Position numbers and translations under genes: made by a program. Below are positions 33,301 to 44,702 of a DNA stretch of 64,000 nucleotides, piece by piece. The notes beneath the pieces were generated by a model that searched no databases, had not been told where the DNA came from, and saw only the letters and a program-made list of their open reading frames with translations. Position 1 is the stretch's first letter. Each line of letters starts with the position of its first letter. Where the stretch lies: positions 40,629 to 104,628 of the forward strand of contig NW_020290056.1 in the NCBI RefSeq assembly GCF_003144195.1. Reading direction: 5' to 3'. The stretch comes from Ceraceosorus guamensis (Eukaryota; Basidiomycota; Exobasidiomycetes; Ceraceosorales; Ceraceosoraceae).

Positions 33301-33634
33301 TTGTGCTGGTATCGCGTCGAACGTCGTTAGGGCAGGAAAAGAGGTAGCTCAGGATACGATAAAGGTGATGGAGTCGCTCAAGATCGCCAGGATCGACGAG
33401 GTCAGCATCAGGATGACAAAATGTGATGGTGGATAGGAGAGCAGATCTCTCGGAGTCCAATGTATTTTCTCGACATCCTCGAGAGCCGAAGATGAAGGGG
33501 CAACAGCTTGCCCACCACGTACCTGCGAGTCCGCTATGGAACGGAGCGTTCCCAACGAGCATCACGAAGTGGGATCGAGATATCTTTCCTCGGGTCGTCG
33601 GTGTGCCGGCAACACCCACCGACTCACCGTACAT
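33215..33634 (-). CDS. overlapping hypothetical frame
   Basis: 139 codons from a true ATG at 33634, ending inside the Ser/Ala-rich frame. The second half (LVDPGDLERLHHLYRILSYL, then EPTELIAEWFAHLHAS) has helical, protein-like composition. GTGAGT directly after the first codons (ATGTACG-GTGAGT) and AG sites downstream allow spliced alternatives. Function unknown. It is either a 5-prime exon of the neighbour or spurious. Confidence 0.25.
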   Translation of the reverse strand: MYGESVGVAGTPTTRGKISRSHFVMLVGNAPFHSGLAGTWWASCCPFIFGSRGCRENTLDSERSALLSTITFCHPDADLVDPGDLERLHHLYRILSYLFSCPNDVRRDTSTNVSSDYEPTELIAEWFAHLHASTSSIRS

Positions 33635-35267
33635 GCAGCTACAGTAGCGGCCTTTAAGATACCGATTAAATGCACGCGCACTGCTGAGGAGTCCACATGG
33701 GCTCTATAGCCAGCTCGGACAGTTTGAGTCCTTGAAAGAGGCTTCAGAGTCACGAGTCTGAAGAGTGCAGCCAGCGTATGCAGGCACAGGTGGACCGTTC
33801 GTTCCCAATTAAGTGATCAGCGCACTCAAAACTGCACTCAGTCGGACAGCGCAGCCGCCGCCTGCTAGGCAGACCTGCATGACAGCTGCTGACGCGTGTT
33901 CGTGCATGACTCGGACTGTGTAGCAGCGTACGTGTGTGCGCCCTGCATCCAGTCACTCGACCGGTTTCGCATCCGTGCGAGCAGCTGCTGTGATGCTCAT
34001 CATTCATATATGCAGCATCAAGTGTCGTCGACGCACACCAATTCGCCGGGTCCGTTTCAGTCTCCGCACGGCACGACGCATTTCGTCAGCTAGTGTGTTG
34101 ACCAGCCTGCCTGCCACAAATCCCATACTTTTGTTTGTATAGCCGCTCATGATGTGGTCGGTGCGGGTCTCTCAGACCCTGCTTGCTCGCACGCAAGCTA
34201 TATATCTCTTGGCGAAATAAGCCACCTCTCAATCGTCCCCCACTTACCACTGGTGACTGCTTGCTCTGTTGTGTCAAAAGCGCGATCGGCCGGCGACGCG
34301 TAAACAAATCACGAGGCAGCTGTTCACAAGCACTTTTGACTGGTCGGTGGGGGACGGATCGGCGAACGGGTAAACAAAGTCTCGATCGAGCGAGGACTTT
34401 TCTTGGCATTCGTGCGTGCACATTTGCGCTTGCGCCAAAGCATGAAAGGTTGAAAGACGAGAGCTACAGTACCTAGCTGATCTTTCTGCGAAACACTACA
34501 GTAGCAGTCAGTCATCATTCGCCATTCCCGATTCTGCCTCCTGCTATTTGCACTCGGTACGGACGGAGGCCGCTTCTGACGAGTGAAGACGAGCATGAGC
34601 GCGGGCATGGCAACCTCTGCGAGGATCAAGCAACAAGGTAGCATCAGGTCCAGAGGACAAATCTCCATGCAGCTTCGCACGCAGCATGCAGAAATCACAT
34701 CAAGGTGCGTGATCGCGTGCACAAACCGCTGCGCTCGCTCTCGACTTCACCTACTTCGGTGCGTCTGCAGCACACGCGTCATGCTCTGTGGGCGTACAGC
34801 CACTTGCATGCGAACGATCCAGCACAGCCTCTTCTTTCGCGGACGTGCACATTCACATTCTTGATTGCAGCTTTTCGGCCTTGATTACGTGCCTCTGCCC
34901 GACTGTACCAGTCAACGCCAAGGGGTAGCCGCACTCATCACAAGACGGACGACTTCCCGGGCCGCATGCACATCGATGAAGATTGGGCCAGGCTATCATA
35001 CTGCTCCGAATCTCTGCAATGTCGCTCCCTTCCAGTTGTAACGAATTGAGTGTTCATGAATTGTGAAGGTTGACTCATGCATGCAGCTCGTGATGACAGT
35101 TGTGGATCTCGTGGACACGTGAACAAGTGGCCGACAAGGTGTGGGCGCTCCGTGGTTTGAAGAATGATCATCGATGGCAATAGGGCAGCGCCACCTCCTG
35201 CAAGTCTGCTGCTGCTGTCATCGTGATCATCCCTCATCTTTGCCTAGATGCGATGAAAAGTCGTGCT
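33635..35267. other. intergenic, no gene seen
   Basis: 1.6 kb without a credible frame. Copies of the dispersed motif occur (AGAGTCACGAGTCTG at about 33,747), plus purine/pyrimidine-balanced unassigned DNA. It separates the hypothetical gene from the Nha1 3-prime end. Confidence 0.5.
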
Positions 35268-37584
35268 TCAATCGAAGCGGACCCTTCCGGGTGTCGAAGG
35301 CGCAGCGGCATTCGCAGTCTCGCTGCCATGGTTGGCGTCTGCCTCCACCACCAGACCTTGACGCAACCAGCCGTCCGAAGTTTCCTTGCTAGCCTCTGCC
35401 TGCTCAGCAGCCAACTCTCTTTGCAGCGCAGCCTCAGCTCGGGCATACCAGGTATGAGGCACATTGACATGTTGAGCGTCCGTGCTGGTCGATTTCTCCG
35501 CAGCTAGCGTCGCCGAAGCAGGACGAGAGATGGGCAAGGTCAGATCAGGGGTTGGGTGAGCAAGTCGACTGGGCGCCTTGCTCTGCTGCTGTTGCTGACC
35601 ATTCTCGGTCGCATCGGAAGCTTCGCTGGTGGATTCTCCGGCTGCTTCGAGCGTGCCCGGAGAGCCTTGAGAGGTGTCCTGCTCATGCGCAGGTGCTTGC
35701 TCTTGCTTTTCCTCGATCTCGCGTTGACGTCTTGCCTGCGTCGGACCGCTGATCTCTGCTGCGCTTAATGGACCGCGAGGCGGTGTGTGGACATGCGCGC
35801 TTCCATTGCGTCTCCAGACAGACGTGGGCTCCCAAAAGAACGCGTAGGATCTGGCGCTCGAAATCAATGAAGGAGGGGCCTTTTGAGGCAGCGTCTGTCC
35901 CTTGTCGGGCTTGGCCAAGTTGGGAGATGAAGCACCGTTCAGAGTCTCGGCCACAGTAGGTTGTCTCGAGACTGGCCTGGACGCGGTCTTGGTGACGCTC
36001 ATGGTTCGCTTGACTATACGGGGTCCAAGCTTAGCGAGTGGTATGCAAGTGCCGTGCGTAAGCACGCTCGCAAAGACCATGAATAGGGTGACGGGAGTGT
36101 AAAGCGCGCGAAGACGATCTCGTGAGCCGTCGTCCGGCAGCTGCTTGAGAGCGATGGTGATGTAGAAGACCGCAGAGACTCCGATGGGCCCGAACCAGCC
36201 CAGAAATAGTGCTTCTTTGAGCTCTGATACAGCCGGGATAATCTTGTACATGGCCAACACTGCGGGTAGACGTCGTACCAACAAGACTGCAATAGCCATC
36301 ACGACGACTCTCCAAGGGTCAATGCCCAAGGACGAACCGCCGGTGCTGTAGTCTCCCCAAGGAATGATGGCGCCTATGTAGATGAAGGCGCTTGTCGAGA
36401 ACAAGGCATCAATGTTGTCTTGCCAAGAGTCCATCTCTTGCTCACGAGTGCGAATGCGGTACCTGATAGTTGCGGTGACAGCGACGGCGGGTGAGCAGGT
36501 GCGCCCTACCAAAAGCACGTCGATACCATGTCAACTCACCAGTCATTCCAGGTGAAGCTGTTTCCGGCTATAAAGCAAGCGAGCACATCGTCGCTGCCGA
36601 AAAGTCCCGTCGTGCCGAGGACGAAGAGGGCCAAGCCCAAGCCATATGCAAAGAAGGTGTCCTTGTCCACATACCCGTGCGCCTCTGCCCACCGGAGCGT
36701 CTTGCGGCCAAGGTACCCCAACAAGGCACCATAGACACACGAGAGCAAAATCTGATAGATGACGACGCTGTAGAACCAGCGCCAGATCTCATCGCCAATG
36801 CTCTCGCCAGAATCTACCGATGTCCTACGCAGCAAGTAAAGAGCCAAATACAGAAAAGGAAATCCTAGCCCGTCATTGGCTCCAGATTCGGCTACGATGA
36901 TGTTGCGGATAGCTTGCGGGACATGCTTCTCTGCGTAGCGCCCGCTAGAGATGGAATTAGCGAGCACTGGATCCGTTGGTGTGACCGCGGCAGCTAAGCA
37001 CAAGGCTTCCAAGTAGCTCAGCGGCCTGAATAGTGCATATAGGATGCCTGCAGTTACGAACCTGAGATCGAAAGGTGCAGGACTCTGCCGTCAGTTGCAA
37101 TCGCAGCGCGACTCTTCGGCAGTGTCGAGTGGCACGCACCATGCAACTGTCATGACACCTCCTAGCAAGGTGAACAACGACAGCATCTCCTTGCGAAGGT
37201 AGGCTGCGGGTAGACTGATGCCGGCAAAGAGGACTTGAACACCTATGACGAGGCGAGTGAATTGGTAGGTGATCTCATTGGTGCGTTCGGCACTGCTCGA
37301 CCAAGAATAAGGATCGAACCAGTTGAGTACATAAGGTCCGACGATGATACTGAGAGCATCAAGGGAATGCCGAGGGGCAAAGCGAACATTCAGCGATGCT
37401 TCACAAGCTTTCAGAAGACTACTAGTCTGACTCACCCGACAGTGGTCGCTACGAGTGCCTCGCTTAGGTACAGCTTTTCCTTGACCACATAGCTTCCCAG
37501 GCCATAAATGACGATGAACCCGCCAAGCACAGCGAAAGCGATCGACACATTGGAGACGTCCGTCTCCACTACATGAACAGCCAT
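35268..37584 (-). CDS. NHA1: Nha1-type plasma-membrane Na+/H+ antiporter
   Basis: Exports Na+ and K+ in exchange for H+ at the plasma membrane (fungal Nha1/Sod2 branch of the CPA1 antiporters). Exons (minus): 37584-37436, 37349-37140, 37061-36540, 36462-35268; 691 residues, phases consistent. The first exon has a hydrophobic span (FAVLGGFIVIYGLGSYVV). TPTDP at about 147-151 and ESGANDG (Asn182-Asp183) are the ion-site signature. GSDDVLACFIAGNSFTWNDW at about 275-294 carries the paired Asp that in yeast Nha1/Sod2 are Asp266/267. Further spans include FIYIGAIIPW and VVVMAIAVLLV. The last about 220 residues are a hydrophilic Ser/Pro/Gln/Glu tail, as usual in fungal members though shorter than in S. 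cerevisiae. Confidence 0.93.
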
Positions 37585-38441
37585 CTCGTGCTCGTCGTGG
37601 CGCTCAACGACGTCTCAGTCCTTTGCTCGCGGGAGGACAGCAGAGCCTCGACCGAAATCTCTCTTTGATACACAGAGCTGATACAGAGCTCTGAAAAGGC
37701 TCGTGTTATTCGAGGCTGGTGCCGAGCTGCACGTACTGGGCAGCAGCGAGAGAAGGCTGAGACGCTGAACGAGCGACGCAGAACACCATGGGGCAGCTGT
37801 CAGCGGCAAAGATATGCGGTGTATGTGCTCGCAGAGGGGCCTGACTGAGTAGCGGCTTGTGTGAGGATGAAGAGCGAAGTAGGCGGTGGTGTACGGATCG
37901 TGGTCAGACGATGGGGTGAATTTCAAATGGTGTACGCGAGTCCGAGTCCATGTGTGAGATGTGCTGCTGCTTACGCATCATCTCCCGAGAAGCTCGCGAC
38001 GGTGCATGATGGCCTCGCAAAAAAAGCACGCTGCATGCATGCATGCTTGCCGCACGCGAAGCTTGGCGATCAAAGCCGCATCACCGGCGGCCAAAGCCGA
38101 GTGTGAGTGTTTTGAGGCCATGCAAAACACACTCACGACTTGACTCCACATAAGTAGTAGTCGTACCCACCGCTGAAACTCACGATTCCCTATTCAAATT
38201 CGATCTCGCCTGTGGAGCTCAAAGCAGCTGCGAGTATCAGCACTTGGCTTGCCAAATCCCTTTTCAAATGCTGCATGGCAGCTTCACATCGCATTACGCG
38301 GACCAAGATCACCAAGCTTGCATCGATGCAATTCTTGATTGTGATTGTAAGATTTGAGTCAAAATGCGAGTGGAGTGTGATTTCTAAACAACTGCTAAGA
38401 TTCAGATTGTATCCACGAATGCGTACGTAATTGGGCGAGCC
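37585..38441. other. intergenic, Nha1 upstream region
   Basis: Promoter side of NHA1 and 3-prime side of the next minus-strand gene. It has an ATGC palindromic repeat at 38,031-38,046 and ATTC-type motifs at about 38,175-38,205 (CTCACGATTCCCTATTC). No coding frame called. Confidence 0.55.
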
Positions 38442-39597
38442 TCATAGAGATGCCTCAATTATCCTCTGCAGCTCCTTGTCAATCTTGATGGAGGCGACAA
38501 CACCTGTTTGCTTGTGACGAAGACCCAGAGCTGTCAGTCGGCTGCACGAACAAGGGTGCAAAGACATGCGATCAGCACCAGCAGAACCTTTTCATCAAGC
38601 GTCGACACCTGTTCGTCTTGACTCACTCTGGCTTGGTAAATGCATTCTCCTTTCCATAAAGATTTTGAGCAAAAATCCCGCTATAGGGGTTCTCCTTGCC
38701 GCCCACGAACTCTTCGAAGGCTTGCCTGTCCAGCACTTTGAGTTCCTTCTTGGCTGCTGGATGTCCAGCAGCTTTCAGCTCTTCCACCATCGCCTCGAAC
38801 ACGTCCCTCCAGCTAAAGGTGTCGGGCTCAGCTGGGAAGGCGTAGTGAGAGGATGTGTGGCGCATGCCAGGTGTATGAGCTTCCAATTCTGCGATGAGGA
38901 GCACATACGCATCGGCTAGGTCGTGCACTCCAACAGCGTTCCATTGGCTTGTACCAGGTGGAAGAGCTGCGATTCCATTCTTGATCATGCAACTGAGCAG
39001 CATGGGTGCTTGAATGCTGATACGTCTCCACGGTTCCGCTCCGATGCCGTAGATTAGAGGAGGCATCATGATGGCCGCACTTGCATTGGCTGCCTTTTCT
39101 GCCGCATCGTTGAGCAAGATCTGGCGCAGGGGACCGTCGACTTGTCGGTGAAGAGCATCCGGGGCGATGCGCTCTTCCAACATTTCATCCCCTTGAGCAT
39201 CCGACAACTTCTTTTCCTCCACGCTCTTGTCCCCAAAACCCTTTGCAGCACCAATCATCTCGTCATTACCACTAGTGTGGATGAAGACTACATGCTTGGA
39301 CTTGTCCGCACGATTCTTGATGCCTTCAGCCGCAGCTCGTGTGCTGGGCAGATGATCGGCAGTCGCGGTATGGATGACAATGTCCGATGCTCCTGCGTTC
39401 TTCTGGATCAGCTCCACATCATCCAATGAACCGAGCACAGGCTCAATGCCCAGAGACTTGAGCTCTTCAGCTTGCTCTTTGCGACGAGTCAGCGCCGACA
39501 GCTTCAAGTCTGGACGGACCTCTTTTAGCTTGAGCAACAAGGTGCCGCCAATAAATCCAGGCCCGATTAAAAAGAGCGTTTTGGAAGGTGTTGACAT
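38442..39597 (-). CDS. atypical SDR-fold NAD(P)-binding protein
   Basis: Two exons (minus): 39597-38627 and 38541-38442, phases 2/1 agreeing, 356 residues. A Rossmann nucleotide site GPGFIGG (residues 12-18) follows a beta strand (KTLFLI). Then come LSALTRR (a likely cofactor-binding Arg pair), SDIVIHTATADH, a HVVFIHTSGNDE strand, and an ISSGR-free active-site region ending IMMPPLIYGIG. The second exon, ending DRLTALGLRHKQTGVVASIK and then IIEASL, is typical of the C-terminus of NmrA/epimerase-like proteins. No clear YxxxK catalytic pair was seen, so it may bind NAD(P) without classic dehydrogenase activity. Substrate unknown. An alternative upstream start in the same frame lacks ATG. Confidence 0.8.
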
Positions 39598-40372
39598 TCT
39601 GGGCTTGTATGCGCAACTGACCTGGTGGGGGTTAGGCAGGTCAGGGAGACGAGGAAGCAATTTAGTGGTTGTTGGAGAGAGGTTCAGAAAGGGGTCACAA
39701 ATTCTCGGGATTTATAGCTTTTGCTCGAGTCATGCTTCGGCCCCGTCAAGGATGCTGCAGCAGTAAATCACGATCGAATGCCACAGCAAGCTTGAATCAC
39801 AATTTTGAATGCGAAGCATCATCGTGATGGGGCAGGCAGAGTCTTCAATCATGAATCACGAATGTGAAGGTTTCGGCCGTATACATGGGACACGAGCCGT
39901 GCATGCGCGTGGCGTACCATCCGCACACGCCGTGCGTGACCCAGCCGGATCTTGCATGCGCTTCGCCATGCTAGCACCGACGCCTTTCAGCTAGATGCGC
40001 CGACACGCACCATTCAAACTACCCTCGCGCCTCTCTCCTTAATCCAGAGCTTGTTTCGCAAGTCTGCTTCAAGTTTTGGATGTCGCAAGTATCGAGCGGC
40101 TATGTGTCGGATTTAGCACGTTTGGTCAACAATCATCATGACTGGCTAAAACGTTCGGGGGTGTCGTGACACATGACCATGTGCCTGTCCCCACGGCCAT
40201 TCGGCGAATATGCGCTATTCCGCGCCTATAAAGTACGGCGACTCGGCGTCAGGCAGACATGGTCCGGAACATTCACGATGGGGGAGATGCAGACGGAGTG
40301 TAGAATTTTGCGCTATCATTGTGCATGAAGCGTCATCGTTTGACTGGGAATGATTGAGCGGTGGCAGCTCTT
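39598..40372. other. intergenic, no gene seen
   Basis: Holds motif copies at about 39,792-39,868 (GAATCACAATTTTGAATG, ATGAATCACGAATGTG) and a TATA-like CCTATAAAG near 40,225 on the plus strand with no plus-strand gene behind it. Confidence 0.5.
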
Positions 40373-43300
40373 TCATACATGTACATCACCCGTGGAGAGA
40401 TGAGATGATGGAGCCTTGGCCTCTGTTTGTGGATCTTGAACTGCGCTGCTGGTGCGAGCCCACGCTCGACGCGTGTTCCTCCTTCGATCAAACGGCAAAA
40501 AGCCGGTCGGAGTATGGAGCATTTTGCCCACATTTTTCCAAGTAGATGGCAAAGACGGGTCGCGCAGAATTAGCGTGTCCATCACGAGTCGCATCGTATC
40601 TCGTCTGAAAGCGTGCCATTCCTCCCTGTGTCGCTTATCTGGCGTGTCCGAGAGGAGGCTGAGACGTTTCTGGTTGCGTTGCTGGACCTCGAGCGCTTGA
40701 CGCAGCTCTTCGCGAATAGGAGCATTGATTCGCAATCGTCTTGCTTGCGATCTCGGCGTCCCATCCGTAGAAGTGCTGGCCTCGGCGGGAGCCGACGCTG
40801 CGCTCGCCGGGATCAAATGATCTGGTATTGGTCCTGCGGCCTTTTCGAGCTTGACGAGATCCTTGCGCATCCTATTGCCCGAGCGGAAGACCGCACCGCG
40901 CAAGACAGCATCACGCCGAGTGCCTGACTTCATCGCGCGCTCTACGAGCAGCTGCGCCCCAAGGTACAACCTTCTTTGCAGAAGCATCAGGAAATGGGAA
41001 GTAACTGCGATGGTGTGAGGCGCTTCTCCTGATGCTCCAAAAAGTGTCCTGTTCGCTCGCTCTACCATGGCAGGTTCCCGAAGTAGCACCGGGTGAGCTT
41101 CGCGAGCTACGCGTTCTCTCGCCAAGGCGATCATCGTAATGAGAGCTGCGTCCGCTTCCAAGCCGCTCTGCTTCATGACCTCAAGCTGGCGCTCGACGCC
41201 AGTCCAGTCATCATGTTCAATTTGTCCGCGGATGATGGCCGTGTGAAGTCGGAGAGTAGGTCCCGTGCCAAAGTGCTCTGCCGCTCTTTGTGTAACCTCG
41301 CTCGCATCCATAAGTAGGCCGCTGGCCACCAGGCCCTCTACCAGAGGAGAAATATGAAGGATGTTGACATTGACGCCTGCCCGGGGCAAGTCTTTGACGA
41401 AATTCATCGCCTCATCGAAATTCTTGTCCACAACAGCCAGCACGCGGAGGCGCCGTGCCCACGCGCCGGGAGACAGCTTCTCAGGTGGCGTATCTTGGCC
41501 CAGTTCCGAACCACTTTCAACTTCTCGTCGGTCCTGCGAGCGACGTGGAGGACGGCGTGAGCTTGAGGTTTGCAGCTTCTGCTTCTCCCAAAAGCCCAGG
41601 AACGCGAGCCTTCGCTTGAACATTCGCAGTCGAGCCAAAATGCCTCGTTCGGTTCTTTGTGAGTGCAAGCGCCCACGGAAGCGCCTAGGCTGCGACAAGG
41701 GCACTTGCAAGAACGAGGTAGCGAGACGGTCTTGATCAGGCATAGCAGCATCGGCTGTGATTCTCTGTGAGTGCGAGCGCCTACGGGAGCGCCTAGGCTG
41801 CGACAAGGGCGCTTGCAAGAACGAGGTAGCCAGACGGTCTTGATCAGGCATAGCAGCCTCGGCTGTGGTGATCATCAATCGAGCAAGCGCAATGCGAGCT
41901 GAGCTAGGGAAGCCTTTGCGGGAAGGGTTGATGGACGTAGTGCTGCTACGCTGCATGGAGCAGAACATCAGAGAGAGCACCGCTCGAGTGCTTGGCACAC
42001 GGTCCGAGACTGGCATGCTTGCCGCAGCTTCCATTAGCGTACCGAATATTGTCGTGTTAGGCCGGACCTTGAGTCGCATCCTCTCTAGCGCGGCCCCGCC
42101 ATCTCTTGACGCCCATTCCTGGGACTGGTGTCTGGCGCTGTCCACATGATCTCCTTGCCCATCGGTGAATAGGTAATCGGCGCATCGAAGGGCATCACCA
42201 GGCCGACCAACATAGATGAGTGCCTTCAGCACAGCGTTGAGAGCGCATAAGATCCAAAAAGTGTCGAAGTGCTGCTTGCCATCGTGCCTGTCAGAAAGCG
42301 GCTCTTCAGCGTGCTTCAAGGCCAGCCCGAGGAAGCGCATAGCGAGGTCTGGTTTTGCTAGACCTCTACCCAACAGCTCGGCGACTGGTGCGTACGTCGC
42401 AACGTTGGGTCTAGGACCTCCTGCATGCGCGAGTGGTGCCTGTGAGCCTGTAGGTGCGCCAAAGACGCGGAGCACTAAAAGCGTCCCGCGAATGTCACCC
42501 TGAGCGCATCGTATGCGCACCAGATCGTTCAGGATCCGTCGCGGTTCCGAGTAGTATTCTAGGCTTGCATCTTCCATCGGTTTGGGTTGACCGGTCTCCC
42601 GCGGACCACGCCACTTCTGCGCCCGTTGCCGCAGAGGAGCCGCGGTCGCTAGCGCGGTCAGCGTATCACGGAGCGCTGGATGCGCACGGATGAGGATCAA
42701 CCATGTCCCAACATCGACAGAGTGACCATGCGCCCGCATAGCGTGAACGATCCGGCGAGCTTCTCCCAAGTTCCGCATGCCCAGCTGGAAACGTAACAGA
42801 AACTCGAAAAGATATCGTGGTGGGCTCAGTGCTTCGGTCCAGCTTCCGCCTTCGCCCATCGGTAACTGGCCGAACGGCTCTGGTGGCCGCTTGTAAGAGG
42901 TGTAGCTCTGCCAATATCTTTCCAACCGGCCCCAATCGAAGCCATTTGACGCGCGGCTCGCCATAGAGCGAGCTTGAGCATACAGCAGCCATTCATCTGC
43001 ACGTCCACCATGCGATTGGATGCACAAGTTTACCAGCTCCCTGACGACTTGCGCATCCCCAGCTACTCCCACGTCGGCAATGAGTGGGTGTATGCCAGCA
43101 AGGGGAGGAGCGCCAAGGATGCTGATCACACGCACGAAGCGAGGAATTGGCGATTCACCTATCGCGAGGGAAAGCCTCAGTAACCAAGCGGCGCATTCAT
43201 GAGCCGCGAGCACGTCCTCTGTGGAAAGTTTTGTGACTAGCTCCGAAGTGGTAGCTCTTGATGCTGTGGACGCAGACGTGCCTGCGTGAGGTCTGCCACG

Positions 43301-44182
43301 AAGGGAGAAGGCTCTCTTGTTCCGACACAGGGCCAACCCGAACGCTTCCCACAGCAACTCGCTCTGTCCGGCATGATCCATCCTGCGATTTGCTGCATAA
43401 GAGTCAAGGAAATTGCTTCGTATGGCTTGAGCAGCGTGGCTGAGGTGTCGAAGTGCACGCGACAGGGAGATTCTAGTGACATCCAGCGGGAGTTCCGTCG
43501 CACTGGACTGTGTCAAGAGTCCCGTGGGAAGATGTCTACTGAAAGGCCCACCCTGCTGCGGGGTCATCCAAGCTTGTGTTCCGGCCCAGTCGATTTCCTC
43601 TCCAACAGGTGTTGACGCCCTGCGTTCGCTCGGCCCTTTGCCCTTGCGATCACGTAAAAGGGGGGAAGGGCTATAAGTATTGAATTTGTATTGCGGGAAC
43701 CTCAGTGTAGTTTCTCGAGGTCCAACCCAGAGCCTTCTTTCCAGCTCCATGAAGTGCTTGACCTCTTCGCTGTCCCATTCCTCCGGCTCTACGACAGGCC
43801 GTCCTTCCGATGAATCGGTCGAGAGGGTAACTTTGGACGTCGATGCAGTAACGCCTGCCATGGACTGGTCCTCCTGAATCGCCTCGAGCGCATGCTGGGC
43901 ATGATCTGGAGCACGACGAGTGGTGGAAAAGGTTCTAAGCGAATTCAAAGGGTCGCTCCCTCTTGAGAACTTACGCCGCACAGAGTGGCAGCGCGTCTCT
44001 AAGACTGGACATAAGAATGATGGAGGCAGAGACGAGCCAGCCGGATTCCCTGCCGGGCACCTAGCGCCGCCGAAGCTCCGAGGACCCGCAGCTGAATGTA
44101 GCGTCACAGCTTGATCCAGGGCTTGCGCAAAGCATCTCGCGGCACTGCGATATGCCGGATGGCTCGACGCTGTCAGCGGCAT
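40373..44182 (-). CDS. large mitochondrial PPR-like helical-repeat protein
   Basis: Uninterrupted 1,269-codon frame from ATG 44182. The N-terminus is Arg/Ser/Ala-rich with almost no acid (MPLTASSHPAYRSAARCFAQ, later RKFSRG and TFSTTRRAP), as in mitochondrial presequences. Much of the rest is paired amphipathic helices like pentatricopeptide/TPR modules: FLLRFQLGMRNLGEARRIVH, LVRIRCAQGDIRGTLLVLRV, VDKNFDEAMNFVKDLPRAGV and RGQIEHDDWTGVERQLEVMK. Such proteins usually bind organellar RNA or ribosomes; that role is inferred. Residues about 772-843 are a 36-residue unit present twice in tandem (EAAMPDQDRLATSFLQ.PLSQ). The head-to-head neighbour starts 520 bp away. The C-terminus is basic, with DRRRNTRRAW. 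Confidence 0.7.
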   Translation of the reverse strand: MPLTASSHPAYRSAARCFAQALDQAVTLHSAAGPRSFGGARCPAGNPAGSSLPPSFLCPVLETRCHSVRRKFSRGSDPLNSLRTFSTTRRAPDHAQHALEAIQEDQSMAGVTASTSKVTLSTDSSEGRPVVEPEEWDSEEVKHFMELERRLWVGPRETTLRFPQYKFNTYSPSPLLRDRKGKGPSERRASTPVGEEIDWAGTQAWMTPQQGGPFSRHLPTGLLTQSSATELPLDVTRISLSRALRHLSHAAQAIRSNFLDSYAANRRMDHAGQSELLWEAFGLALCRNKRAFSLRGRPHAGTSASTASRATTSELVTKLSTEDVLAAHECAAWLLRLSLAIGESPIPRFVRVISILGAPPLAGIHPLIADVGVAGDAQVVRELVNLCIQSHGGRADEWLLYAQARSMASRASNGFDWGRLERYWQSYTSYKRPPEPFGQLPMGEGGSWTEALSPPRYLFEFLLRFQLGMRNLGEARRIVHAMRAHGHSVDVGTWLILIRAHPALRDTLTALATAAPLRQRAQKWRGPRETGQPKPMEDASLEYYSEPRRILNDLVRIRCAQGDIRGTLLVLRVFGAPTGSQAPLAHAGGPRPNVATYAPVAELLGRGLAKPDLAMRFLGLALKHAEEPLSDRHDGKQHFDTFWILCALNAVLKALIYVGRPGDALRCADYLFTDGQGDHVDSARHQSQEWASRDGGAALERMRLKVRPNTTIFGTLMEAAASMPVSDRVPSTRAVLSLMFCSMQRSSTTSINPSRKGFPSSARIALARLMITTAEAAMPDQDRLATSFLQAPLSQPRRSRRRSHSQRITADAAMPDQDRLATSFLQVPLSQPRRFRGRLHSQRTERGILARLRMFKRRLAFLGFWEKQKLQTSSSRRPPRRSQDRREVESGSELGQDTPPEKLSPGAWARRLRVLAVVDKNFDEAMNFVKDLPRAGVNVNILHISPLVEGLVASGLLMDASEVTQRAAEHFGTGPTLRLHTAIIRGQIEHDDWTGVERQLEVMKQSGLEADAALITMIALARERVAREAHPVLLREPAMVERANRTLFGASGEAPHTIAVTSHFLMLLQRRLYLGAQLLVERAMKSGTRRDAVLRGAVFRSGNRMRKDLVKLEKAAGPIPDHLIPASAASAPAEASTSTDGTPRSQARRLRINAPIREELRQALEVQQRNQKRLSLLSDTPDKRHREEWHAFRRDTMRLVMDTLILRDPSLPSTWKNVGKMLHTPTGFLPFDRRRNTRRAWARTSSAVQDPQTEAKAPSSHLSTGDVHV
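41653..41868. repeat. 108-bp in-frame tandem duplication
   Basis: Two 108-bp copies (about 41,653-41,760 and 41,761-41,868), each with GTGAGTGC.AGCGCC, GCGCCTAGGCTGCGACAAGG and GACGGTCTTGATCAGGCATA, differing at roughly ten sites. 108 is 36 codons, so the PPR-like frame stays open through both. Confidence 0.85.
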
Positions 44183-44702
44183 GTCACTGCCGGAAGGCCC
44201 TTGCCGCAGAGGCTAAACGCTCGAGCTCCGGCTACCGCGGCGCTGGCCTTGCAATGGAGAGGGATGGGTGATGAGGCATCTGCAATGGATATTCGCGGTT
44301 GTCGGGGCCCTGAATTCTTCACAGATGCAGAGATGCGGTGCAGGGGTGATGTGGGATGGAGAGGGGAACATGGCTCATGGTCTATAGATATGCAGCCAGA
44401 GCATTCTTGGCTTTCTTCTTGCGGTCAAGAGTCACGAGAGTCTTGAGTTTGAGTACAGAGGCGAGCTTTCAGCTAAAAAGCTGACTACGCGTCACGTGCC
44501 AGGTGCCATCGCGTGAGCAGGCGCGGCAGCACATGCATGCATGCACATTGCGAGCGCGCGTCCCCTCATCGAGCTTGGCTTCTTCTCCACCTCAAACCAC
44601 CGTCATTAGTCCTGCAGAGGCAGTCTTCTCTCCACTTCCTGATCTCAAAGATTGCAGAGAGGCGACTGCACACAGACTGGGAATCTAGTAATCTCTGTTG
44701 GC
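44183..44702. promoter_or_regulatory. shared divergent promoter region
   Basis: 520 bp between the starts of the minus-strand PPR-like gene and the plus-strand nuclear-protein gene. It must hold both promoters. It contains AGTCACGAGAGTCTTGAG at about 44,429-44,446 and an ATGC palindromic repeat at 44,532-44,546. No classical TATA box was assigned. Confidence 0.5.

Noticed and set aside
37295-37315. B-box-like GGTTCGATCC suggesting a tRNA
   Set aside because: It lies inside NHA1 coding sequence (NWFDPYSW) and no acceptor or anticodon arms can be drawn around it.
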